Positions 26,991-34,078 of a stretch of DNA of 64,000 nucleotides are shown here, in pieces. Origin of the DNA: Bordetella parapertussis (lineage in GTDB: Bacteria > Pseudomonadota > Gammaproteobacteria > Burkholderiales > Burkholderiaceae_C); NCBI GenBank assembly GCA_945861305.1, contig CAMATW010000007.1, positions 1 to 64,000 of the forward strand. The letters are read 5' to 3'. How positions within the stretch are numbered: position 1 is the first letter of the stretch; every line of letters begins with the position of its first letter. The position numbers and the translations under genes were made by a program. The notes under the pieces were generated by a model. The model was not told the origin of the DNA. It was given only the letters and a program-made list of their open reading frames with translations, and searched no databases.

Positions 26991-27575
26991 ATGCGGTTTG
27001 AGCTTATAGGTCAATCTTTGCTTGTTGTCGTGGCGATGGTGTTGGCGTCATGCTCGACCAAGCCCATCACTGCACCTGAACCTGCCCCTGTCGTGCCTGC
27101 CCAAGCGCCCGACACCAAGCCAGCAGAGGTTGCTGCTGAACCCAGCAGCGGAGCAACAGACTTGCCCAGCGCCATTGAACCTGAGGCAGCTGCTAGTAAC
27201 AAAGACACTGCACCCACACCCATCAACCAAGCGCTATCGTCTGCGCAAACCAGTGCCGACTACCGTAAAGATGCCGCGCACCATATATATCAGCGACTGC
27301 CAGAGCGTATTTACAAGGGCAAGCTTCCGCCCTTGTTAAAAGCCGTGGTGGTGGTGGATATCCATATAGAGCCTTCAGGACAGGTAGGGCGCATCGATTG
27401 GGTACGCTTGCCCAAACATGCGCCTGAGGTAAAGCTCGATATTGAGCAAGCCATCCGACAGTCCGCTCCGTTTCCAGCACCCAAGTACCTCAAGCAAGTC
27501 AGCTTCACCGAAACATGGCTGTTGCACCGCAGTGGGCGCTTTCAGCTTGATACCCTGACCGAGGGGCAACTCTGA
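26991..27575 (+). CDS. TonB-like C-terminal domain lipoprotein
   Basis: A 194-residue predicted lipoprotein: signal peptide with lipobox LASC (Cys about residue 21), a Pro/Ala-rich linker of about 70 residues, then a compact C-terminal domain (about 95-190) containing VVVVDIHIEPSGQVGRIDWV that resembles TonB C-terminal folds. The ATG at 26991 has GGGAG upstream. Function unknown; it is not accompanied by exbBD and may be an envelope protein using the fold for another purpose. Confidence 0.7.
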   Translation: MRFELIGQSLLVVVAMVLASCSTKPITAPEPAPVVPAQAPDTKPAEVAAEPSSGATDLPSAIEPEAAASNKDTAPTPINQALSSAQTSADYRKDAAHHIYQRLPERIYKGKLPPLLKAVVVVDIHIEPSGQVGRIDWVRLPKHAPEVKLDIEQAIRQSAPFPAPKYLKQVSFTETWLLHRSGRFQLDTLTEGQL

Positions 27576-27581
27576 ACTGAC

Positions 27582-27935
27582 TCAAGAGCCTCGGTAGGTC
27601 GAGTAACTCCAAGGGCTGACCAACAGCGGCACATGGTAGTGCTGGGTCACATCGGCGATGCCAAAGTCCAAGCTGACTTCGTCCAAAAAAGCCGGTTCTG
27701 GCAGCGCCACACCGCGCAAGACAAAATAGGCTTTCACTGCAAACACCAAGCGGTAGGTGCCCACCTGTAAATTCGCGTTGTCTAACAGCGGCCCGCCCTC
27801 GTGCCGGCCATCGGCATTCAACACAAAGCGCTTGACCAAACGGATGTCTGTCCCTTGTGTGGCGTACAAAGCCACCGCCATGCCAGCAGCTGGGCAGCCG
27901 TGCATGGTGTCCAAAACATGTGTGCTCAATCCCAT
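27582..27935 (-). CDS. uraH: 5-hydroxyisourate hydrolase
   Basis: A 117-residue transthyretin-like enzyme hydrolysing HIU (the PuuD product) to OHCU. The N-terminus LSTHVLDTMHGCPAAGM, an internal arginine/histidine pair (RHEGGPLL) and the C-terminal tetrapeptide YRGS are the family's catalytic signature. The start at 27935 begins family homology; the in-frame extension to 27995 is not conserved. Divergent from uraD-allC with 60 nt between the starts. Confidence 0.93.
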   Translation of the reverse strand: MGLSTHVLDTMHGCPAAGMAVALYATQGTDIRLVKRFVLNADGRHEGGPLLDNANLQVGTYRLVFAVKAYFVLRGVALPEPAFLDEVSLDFGIADVTQHYHVPLLVSPWSYSTYRGS

Positions 27936-27995
27936 GGTTATATGAAAAGTTATAGTTGATCTCTCCAGTGTAGCCGCCCGATTTTTTCCCAGCAC

Positions 27996-29768
27996 ATGCC
28001 TATGCCAGCCGCTCTTGCCGCCATCGAACGACTCAACGCCGCCAGCAATGCAGAGGCTTTGCGATGGCTAGACGGCATCTACGAACACTCGCCTTGGGTG
28101 GCAGAGCAGGCTTTGCAGCAACGCCCTTTTCGCAGCTTGTCGCATGTGAAGTGGGTCTTGGCGCAGGTGGTCAGCAGTGCGCCTGCCGAGCAACAATTGG
28201 CCTTGGTTCGCGCCCACCCTGTGTTGGCCCCCAAGCCAGCGCTGGACCTCACAGCCGACTCTCACCAAGAGCAGCAAAGTGCTGGTTTGTGGCAGTGCAC
28301 GCCGGAGCAGGCCCAGAAGTTACAACAACTCAACGCCGACTACCTGAACCACTTTGGTTGGCCCTTCATCGTGGCAGTCAAAGGTCCGCGCGGAAATGGC
28401 TTGGGGCCACAACCGATATTGGACACCTTAGTGCGTCGCTTACGCGCATCCCCCACCCATGAATTACAAGAGTGTCTTCGCCAAATCCACCGCATTGCCG
28501 AATTGCGCTTGAACGATCGGTGCAATGCTCAGCCCACGTTGGGCGAAGAAGTATGGGACTGGCATGAATGGTTGGCGCAATTTAGCGACGAGGGTTTTGC
28601 CGAACGTGGTGAATTGAGCGTGAGCTACCTCACACCTGCGCACCGCGCTTGCGCCAAGACACTGCAACTTGGTATGCAAGCCTGTGGTTTTGATGAGGTG
28701 CAAATTGACGCGGTAGGCAATGTGGTGGGACGCTACCACCCTGCCCAAGCCGATGGGCAGTATGTACTGACCGGCAGCCACTACGACACGGTGCGCAATG
28801 GCGGCAAATACGATGGGCGATTAGGCATTTTTGTGCCCATGGCCTGTGTACGGGAACTCGCCCGTGCAAAGCGGCGCTTGTCCGTTGGCATTGAAGTGGT
28901 GGCGTTTGCCGAGGAAGAAGGCGTTCGCTTCAAAGCCACGTTTTTGGCGTCGGCCGCGCTGACAGGGCATTTTCAAAGCGCATGGTTAGAGCAAACCGAC
29001 AAAGATGGCATCAGCATGCGACAAGCCATGCAACACGCTGGCTTGAACCCCAAAGACATCCCAGCGCTCAAACGCGATGCGTCCCGCTATGTGGGTTTCA
29101 TCGAAGTACATATCGAACAAGGCCCTGTGTTGCACAGCATCAATATGCCGCTGGGCATCGTGACCTCCATCAATGGCAGCCGTCGGTACATCGGTGAAAT
29201 CACCGGCACCGCCAGCCATGCGGGCACCACGCCCATGGGTCAGCGCCAAGATGCCGCCGCCGCCTTGGCCGAATGGTCGGTGTATCTTGAACAACGTGCA
29301 ACACTTGACGGTGACTCTGTGGCCACCATTGGCATATTGAGTGTGCCCAATGGATCTGTGAATGTGGTGCCAGGGCGCTGCAGCTTTAGCTTGGATATGC
29401 GTGCCCCCACTGACGCGCAACGCGATGCACTGGCCGAAGATGTTTTGCAATCCCTTGCACGCATCTGCCAAAACCGTGGCCTGCGCTTCTGCCATGAAGA
29501 AACCGTGCGAGCAGCGGCCGCGCCCAGCGACCCGCTCTTACAGCAGGCTTGGGAACTGGCAGTTTCTTCTTTGGGTATTCCCTTACATCACCTGCCAAGC
29601 GGCGCCGGCCACGACGCCATGCAATTGCACCGTGTCATGCCCCAAGCCATGTTGTTTGTGCGCGGGGAAAACCAAGGCATCAGCCATAACCCGCTTGAAT
29701 CCACCACTGCCGACGATATGCAATTGGCCATCGACGCCTTTCAATCCATGCTAGAACTTTTAAATTAA
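27996..29768 (+). CDS. Fusion of OHCU decarboxylase (UraD) and allantoate amidohydrolase (AllC)
   Basis: A 590-residue two-domain protein. Residues 1-170 are UraD: PFRSLSHVKWVL, the catalytic-histidine motif AHPVLAPK (about residue 70) and FGWPFIVAVKG, which decarboxylates OHCU to S-allantoin. Residues about 180-590 are an M20-family allantoate amidohydrolase/ureidoglycolate hydrolase: SHYDTVRNGGKYDGRLG, AFAEEEGVRF, EVHIEQGPVLH and GAGHDAMQL carry the metal ligands. The two enzymes act before and after allantoinase, which is not in the window. All catalytic motifs look intact. Confidence 0.93.
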   Translation: MPMPAALAAIERLNAASNAEALRWLDGIYEHSPWVAEQALQQRPFRSLSHVKWVLAQVVSSAPAEQQLALVRAHPVLAPKPALDLTADSHQEQQSAGLWQCTPEQAQKLQQLNADYLNHFGWPFIVAVKGPRGNGLGPQPILDTLVRRLRASPTHELQECLRQIHRIAELRLNDRCNAQPTLGEEVWDWHEWLAQFSDEGFAERGELSVSYLTPAHRACAKTLQLGMQACGFDEVQIDAVGNVVGRYHPAQADGQYVLTGSHYDTVRNGGKYDGRLGIFVPMACVRELARAKRRLSVGIEVVAFAEEEGVRFKATFLASAALTGHFQSAWLEQTDKDGISMRQAMQHAGLNPKDIPALKRDASRYVGFIEVHIEQGPVLHSINMPLGIVTSINGSRRYIGEITGTASHAGTTPMGQRQDAAAALAEWSVYLEQRATLDGDSVATIGILSVPNGSVNVVPGRCSFSLDMRAPTDAQRDALAEDVLQSLARICQNRGLRFCHEETVRAAAAPSDPLLQQAWELAVSSLGIPLHHLPSGAGHDAMQLHRVMPQAMLFVRGENQGISHNPLESTTADDMQLAIDAFQSMLELLN

Positions 29769-29778
29769 ATTTGACTAA

Positions 29779-29880
29779 ATTACCAAATATGACGGTAATT
29801 TCTAGTTTTTACTTAATTCACTAAATTCGTATTTTTTGCGAATATCATGCTCTGGCATCAGATAAAGGGATTTATCCCTT
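29779..29880 (+). promoter_or_regulatory. AT-rich upstream region of the channel operon with three dyads
   Basis: ATTACC (29779-29784) / GGTAAT (29794-29799) and ATTCG (29825-29829) / CGAAT (29839-29843) each have exactly 9 nt between arms. A third, AAGGGAT-TT-ATCCCTT (29865-29880), is followed by CTTTTTCTT and looks like a leader hairpin. A possible -35 TTGACT at 29771 lies among them. The region is far more AT-rich than its surroundings, as expected of a regulated promoter. Confidence 0.5.
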
Positions 29881-29906
29881 CTTTTTCTTGAGAAAGTGAA
29901 TACACC

Positions 29907-30452
29907 ATGAACAGTTCTTCAACGTCGACCAAGGTCGGCACCGGTCCGACTTTTTCCGACTGGATTTTCATTGCGGTTTTGCTGGGTGCCATTGCTTTGG
30001 TGGCTTACTTGGGTGAAATTGCCTTTGAGCACGCCCAGCAAACTGAGAAAAGTAAGCGAAATGGCGAAGCCATGGTGGCTTGGCTAGGAAAAGCCAGTGC
30101 GGAACGCTTCAACCCTGACTACCCCGTCAAAGCCTGTGCAGGTGGCGGAGATGCCAAATCCAGTGCTTGGGGCGCATGCCTAGAGCACCTCTTGGCAAAT
30201 GACTTCAAAAGCATGCAAAACCCGTTCAAAGGTGCACCTCCAGCGTTTATCGAGGCATGCAACCCCAGCGATAAAAGCCTCAAAGGTGAAATTGTGTTGA
30301 TGAAAAACACAGCCACCCCAGCGGGTTCTGCGGTTGCGGCGGTCAGCTCCAAACTGGCAGCTGAAGACAGCATTGACCAAAAACTTCAATTAAGTATCGG
30401 TATCTGTGACAAAGGTGCGTACCTTGTCAAAGTTTCTGACGTTGAATTCTGA
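29907..30452 (+). CDS. One-TM periplasmic protein with four cysteines, first gene of channel operon
   Basis: 181 residues: short polar N-terminus, one transmembrane helix at about 18-42 (WIFIAVLLGAIALVAYLGEI), then a periplasmic domain. Four cysteines (in KACAGG, GACLEH, EACNPS, GICDKG) suggest two disulfides. No family recognised. It is 8 nt before the first channel gene, so an auxiliary subunit or sensor for the channels is plausible but unproven. Base composition matches the following genes. Confidence 0.8.
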   Translation: MNSSSTSTKVGTGPTFSDWIFIAVLLGAIALVAYLGEIAFEHAQQTEKSKRNGEAMVAWLGKASAERFNPDYPVKACAGGGDAKSSAWGACLEHLLANDFKSMQNPFKGAPPAFIEACNPSDKSLKGEIVLMKNTATPAGSAVAAVSSKLAAEDSIDQKLQLSIGICDKGAYLVKVSDVEF

Positions 30453-30460
30453 GGCTTAAC

Positions 30461-32128
30461 ATGACACAAGAACTGAACCCCCAAAACACAGCTCAAAAAC
30501 TGATTGACATTGACTCCGTTGATGCCAAAGCGCTGTTAGGCATTGAAGAATCAGGCCCCAGCATTTCCAGCGATCAGCCCTTTCGCAAGTGGCTGTATGA
30601 CTGGACGCTGAACCCCAACATCCCCGGTAACTTCCAGCCGGTGCTGGACAAGTGGATAGGCGTTTTGATTGTGGTCAATTTATTTGCATTGGTGCTAGAA
30701 CACGTGCCAGCGTTGTTTGACCCCTACAAGCAACTGTTTCATTATTTTGATATTTTTTCTGTCGCTGTTTTTGTTTTGGAATATGCACTGCGCTTTTACT
30801 TGGCGCCTGAGGATGAAGAATTCCAAAAGAAAAATACACCTCGCGTGGCCTATGTTTTTAGCCCGTTTGCCATCATCGACTTTTTGGCTGTGGCACCGTT
30901 TTTCCTGCAAGCCTTTATCCCGATTGACTTGCGTGCCTTGCGGTTCTTGCGGCTGTTGCGAATCCTTAAGTTGTTTCGCATCGTCATTCCAGCCATCAAA
31001 GAATTCAAGGAACTCAACCGCGGCCGCACTTTCCGTCAAAAAATCCATGCCTTGGTTTCTCCTAGCGACTATGGCGGTAAATTGCACAATATCTTTGACA
31101 CCTTCATTGGTATTTGGGTCATTATTTCAGTAGTGGCTGTGGTGCTGGAGTCAATACACAGTGTTCACTACCTCATCAACTTAGAGTTCGTCATTCTTGA
31201 CACCATAGCGGTGGGTATCTTCACCATCGAGTATTTGATGCGCTTGTATGCCTGCGTGGAGGAGCCACGTTTCAGACATGGCTTCTTAGGGCGCTTCAAG
31301 CATGCTCGGCAAACAGCAAACGTCATTGACTTCGTGGCGATTCTGCCGTTTTTCCTTGAAGTGGTGCTGGGATCGGTACTTGACTTACGGTTTTTGCGAA
31401 CCTTCCGTTTGGCACGTTTACTCAAGCTGACGCGCTACAACGATTCCACCAAGATCTTGACCACCGTCATCGCACGCGAATGGCCGGTCATCAGCGCGTC
31501 CGCCTTCATCATGATTTTGATGGTCGTCATGACTGCTTCTTTGGGTTATGTGATTGAAAATGAAGCTCAGCCCGAGAAGTTTGACAACATCCCCAACTCG
31601 GTTTATTGGGCGGTGATCACACTGGCTTCGGTGGGCTATGGCGACATCTCCCCCATCACCCCCATAGGGCGTTTCATAACAGTGGTCATGTCCTTGCTGG
31701 GTATTGGTATCTTTGCCATCCCTGCGGCCTTGTTGGCCTCGGCTTTTGGCGACCAACTGCACAAAGAGCGCGAGTTGATGAAAAACAATTTGCGCAATAT
31801 GATGAAAGATGGGTACCTGGATGAAACAGAAGCCGCCTTGCTGCGCGTAGAAGCCAAGCGCTTGCACATCACGGTTGAAGAACTCAATGTCTTGCTAGAG
31901 CACATACACACCGAACGCGAAAATGCCAAGCACAAATCGGTGTTGCCATTGCACGTCATAGCTGATCGACCCGATCATGCGGTTGAGCACTACAAAATGC
32001 TTCTATCGCAAATCAACCAGTTGGCTCTTCTAACTGACGCCGCCAAGTTTGAGCAAGCCGCGAAAACTTCTGACAGCCTCACCGCCAAAGAATTGGCCTT
32101 GTGGCAACAAATCAAAGCCCGCAGTTGA
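30461..32128 (+). CDS. Voltage-gated potassium channel with two tandem voltage-sensor domains
   Basis: 555 residues with about ten transmembrane helices. First VSD: S1 about 65-85, S2 FDIFSVAVFVLEYALRFYL, S3 FAIIDFLAVAPFFLQAF and S4 LRALRFLRLLRILKLFR (about 157-174), with no pore after it. A linker (HALVSPSDYGGKLHN) leads straight to a second full VSD: S2 LDTIAVGIFTIEYLMRLYA, S3 VIDFVAILPFFLEVVLG, S4 DLRFLRTFRLARLLKLTRYN. Then S5, canonical filter TLASVGYGDISP (about residues 388-399) and S6. The C-terminal about 130 residues are helical and cytoplasmic. K+ selectivity is well supported; a VSD-VSD-pore layout is not one I know from described families. Confidence 0.92.
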   Translation: MTQELNPQNTAQKLIDIDSVDAKALLGIEESGPSISSDQPFRKWLYDWTLNPNIPGNFQPVLDKWIGVLIVVNLFALVLEHVPALFDPYKQLFHYFDIFSVAVFVLEYALRFYLAPEDEEFQKKNTPRVAYVFSPFAIIDFLAVAPFFLQAFIPIDLRALRFLRLLRILKLFRIVIPAIKEFKELNRGRTFRQKIHALVSPSDYGGKLHNIFDTFIGIWVIISVVAVVLESIHSVHYLINLEFVILDTIAVGIFTIEYLMRLYACVEEPRFRHGFLGRFKHARQTANVIDFVAILPFFLEVVLGSVLDLRFLRTFRLARLLKLTRYNDSTKILTTVIAREWPVISASAFIMILMVVMTASLGYVIENEAQPEKFDNIPNSVYWAVITLASVGYGDISPITPIGRFITVVMSLLGIGIFAIPAALLASAFGDQLHKERELMKNNLRNMMKDGYLDETEAALLRVEAKRLHITVEELNVLLEHIHTERENAKHKSVLPLHVIADRPDHAVEHYKMLLSQINQLALLTDAAKFEQAAKTSDSLTAKELALWQQIKARS

Positions 32129-32136
32129 TATTTTTA

Positions 32137-32205
32137 GAGCAAGCTCCTTCGACCGCTTAAGTTTGACGGTTATGTGTGGGGAGCTTGCTCGCCCCTTTTC
32201 TCTTT
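32137..32205 (+). terminator. Hairpin with T-rich tail between channel genes 1 and 2
   Basis: GAGCAAGCTCC (32137-32147) pairs perfectly with GGAGCTTGCTC (32180-32190), with an inner ACCG / CGGT stem, followed by a T-rich tail (CCCCTTTTCTCTTTTTT). It looks like a Rho-independent terminator or partial attenuator that lowers expression of the downstream channel genes relative to the first. Confidence 0.65.
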
Positions 32206-32219
32206 TTTAGTATTGCGCC

Positions 32220-33116
32220 ATGTTCGAGCAACGAAAAACTACTTTAATGGAGATTCTTGAAGGTTCTCCCTTACAACCCCTGTCGAGGTATGCAGAGTGG
32301 ATGATCTCTGCTGTAGTCTTGGTGAATTGCTCTGCTGTGATTTTGGACTCGGTACCCGAAGTTCATGCGCAGTACAAAGATTTTTTTCATGAACTCGAGT
32401 TTTGGAGTGTGATGTTTTTCACGGCCGAGTACCTGATGCGGGTTTGGTCGTTGGGCGCGAAATACGCTGGCGACTCATGGAAAGGTCGGCGCGAATACAT
32501 GTTCAGCGCTTTTGGTTTGGTGGACTTCTTCGCCACCATGCCTTACTACTTGCATGTGTTCTTCCCATTGCTAGATCTACGCATATTGCGGGTCTTGCGT
32601 TTGCTGCGTATTTTGAAACTGTCCAAATACAACTCCGCCCTGCAAGACTTGTTTTCTGCGGTGTACTCGGAGCGACGTGCGTTTGGATCTGCGGCTTTTT
32701 TGCTCACCATTGCCACCATCGTGTCTGCTTCGCTCATGCACTTTGCTGAAGGCCATGCACAGCCTGAACATTTCGGAACGATTCCGCATTCCATCTACTG
32801 GTCAATCGTCACCATCACCTCTGGCTTTGGCAATGTAGAACCCGTCACCAAAGGGGGCGAGGTCATTGCCTTGCTCACCGGCTTCTTAGGTGTGTGCATG
32901 GCGGCCATCATGACGGGTATCGTGGCCTCGGCATTTGCCAATCAAATGTCACGCAAAAAATCCGCCTACCAAGCGCAATTGCGGCAAGTATTGGCCGACG
33001 ATGTAGTGACCGACGCTGAGAAGGACGCTCTCAAACGCTTGCAAATACAGTTTCGCTTGAGCGATAAAGAAGTACAAACCATGATGGATCAGGCCAAAGC
33101 CGGGAAAAAATCATGA
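32220..33116 (+). CDS. Ion channel, single VSD, GFGN-type filter
   Basis: 298 residues, six transmembrane helices. S1 about 28-48, S2 FWSVMFFTAEYLMRVWSLG, S3 LVDFFATMPYYLHVF, S4 LLDLRILRVLRLLRILKL. The pore-loop filter reads TITSGFGNVEP where potassium channels normally have TVGYGD; GFGN is also found in hERG/EAG channels, but the Ser before Gly is not. C-terminal helical tail (about 250-298) resembles those of the flanking channels. The start ATG at 32220 gives a short N-terminus. Its stop overlaps the next start (ATGA). Confidence 0.9.
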   Translation: MFEQRKTTLMEILEGSPLQPLSRYAEWMISAVVLVNCSAVILDSVPEVHAQYKDFFHELEFWSVMFFTAEYLMRVWSLGAKYAGDSWKGRREYMFSAFGLVDFFATMPYYLHVFFPLLDLRILRVLRLLRILKLSKYNSALQDLFSAVYSERRAFGSAAFLLTIATIVSASLMHFAEGHAQPEHFGTIPHSIYWSIVTITSGFGNVEPVTKGGEVIALLTGFLGVCMAAIMTGIVASAFANQMSRKKSAYQAQLRQVLADDVVTDAEKDALKRLQIQFRLSDKEVQTMMDQAKAGKKS

Positions 33117-34048
33117 ACAGCACGCTGGAGATGTCAGCCTTTCGCCGGACCAAACGGCGTGTCTTCCATATCCTTGAGGGTGATGTGGCGGACCCTGCCA
33201 GCCGTTTTTGCGAAATCTTTATCGCGGCCCTGGTGATCTTGAATGTGTTGGCGATTATTTTGGAATCTGTTCCTGAAATTCACGAAGCAGCGGGTGCGTA
33301 CTTTCACGTTTTCGACCTCTTCAGCGTGGTTATCTTCTCTATCGAGTATCTGTTGCGTGTATGGTCTTACAGCGAAAAATACACCGAACCCGGCGACAGC
33401 CCTTGGAAGGGACGCAAAGAATATATGTTCAGCTTTTTTGGTTTGGTGGACTTTTTCAGCACCGTGCCGTTTTACCTGCAACTGTTGATGCCCGGCACCG
33501 ATTTGCGTGTGCTGCGAATGTTCCGTTTGCTGCGTATTTTCAAACTGTCACGCTACAACAGCGCCATGGACGATATGTTTGAAGCTATCAAGTCGGAAAA
33601 AGATTCTTTTTCCTCAGCGCTGTTTTTGTTGTTCATCAGTGGCTTACTGTTTTCTTCACTGATTTACATCATTGAGGGCCATGACCAACCAGAAGTCTTC
33701 CCCTCTATTCCTGCCGCCATGCACTGGTTTATGTTGACCATCATTTCAGGCTGGGGCAATGTGGACCCCGTGACATTCCCTGGCGTGGTGCTGGTGATCA
33801 TCACGCAAATTTTGGCCATCGCCTTGGCAGCTATCTTGACCGGTGTGGTGTCTACTGCTTACACCACACAGGTGGCTCGCCGAGAGGCTTTGTACGAAAT
33901 GGAAATCCGTGAAGTATTGGCCGACGGTGTCGTCTCAGAAGAAGAAGCTATCAAACTCAAAAATATGCAGGCCAAGTATGGCATGTCAGACGAGCAAGTA
34001 GAAGCGATCGCAGCACAAGTTCGTGCTGAAAAGGATTTACCCGAGTAA
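33113..34048 (+). CDS. Ion channel, single VSD, GWGN-type filter
   Basis: 311 residues, six transmembrane helices, paralogous to the preceding gene. S2 FSVVIFSIEYLLRVWSY, S3 LVDFFSTVPFYLQLL, S4 TDLRVLRMFRLLRIFKLSRYN. The filter is TIISGWGNVDP: a tryptophan replaces the aromatic Tyr/Phe and Asn replaces Asp, which is rare. Selectivity cannot be inferred with confidence. The C-terminal tail VLADGVVSEEEAIKLKNM parallels its neighbours. Translationally coupled to the preceding gene by ATGA. Confidence 0.9.
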   Translation: MNSTLEMSAFRRTKRRVFHILEGDVADPASRFCEIFIAALVILNVLAIILESVPEIHEAAGAYFHVFDLFSVVIFSIEYLLRVWSYSEKYTEPGDSPWKGRKEYMFSFFGLVDFFSTVPFYLQLLMPGTDLRVLRMFRLLRIFKLSRYNSAMDDMFEAIKSEKDSFSSALFLLFISGLLFSSLIYIIEGHDQPEVFPSIPAAMHWFMLTIISGWGNVDPVTFPGVVLVIITQILAIALAAILTGVVSTAYTTQVARREALYEMEIREVLADGVVSEEEAIKLKNMQAKYGMSDEQVEAIAAQVRAEKDLPE

Positions 34049-34078
34049 GCCAGCACGCTATATCCACAACTGGAGACG

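Noticed and set aside
26991-27575. True TonB energy transducer
   Set aside because: It is a predicted lipoprotein without an N-terminal transmembrane anchor or exbBD neighbours, so only the C-terminal fold is TonB-like.
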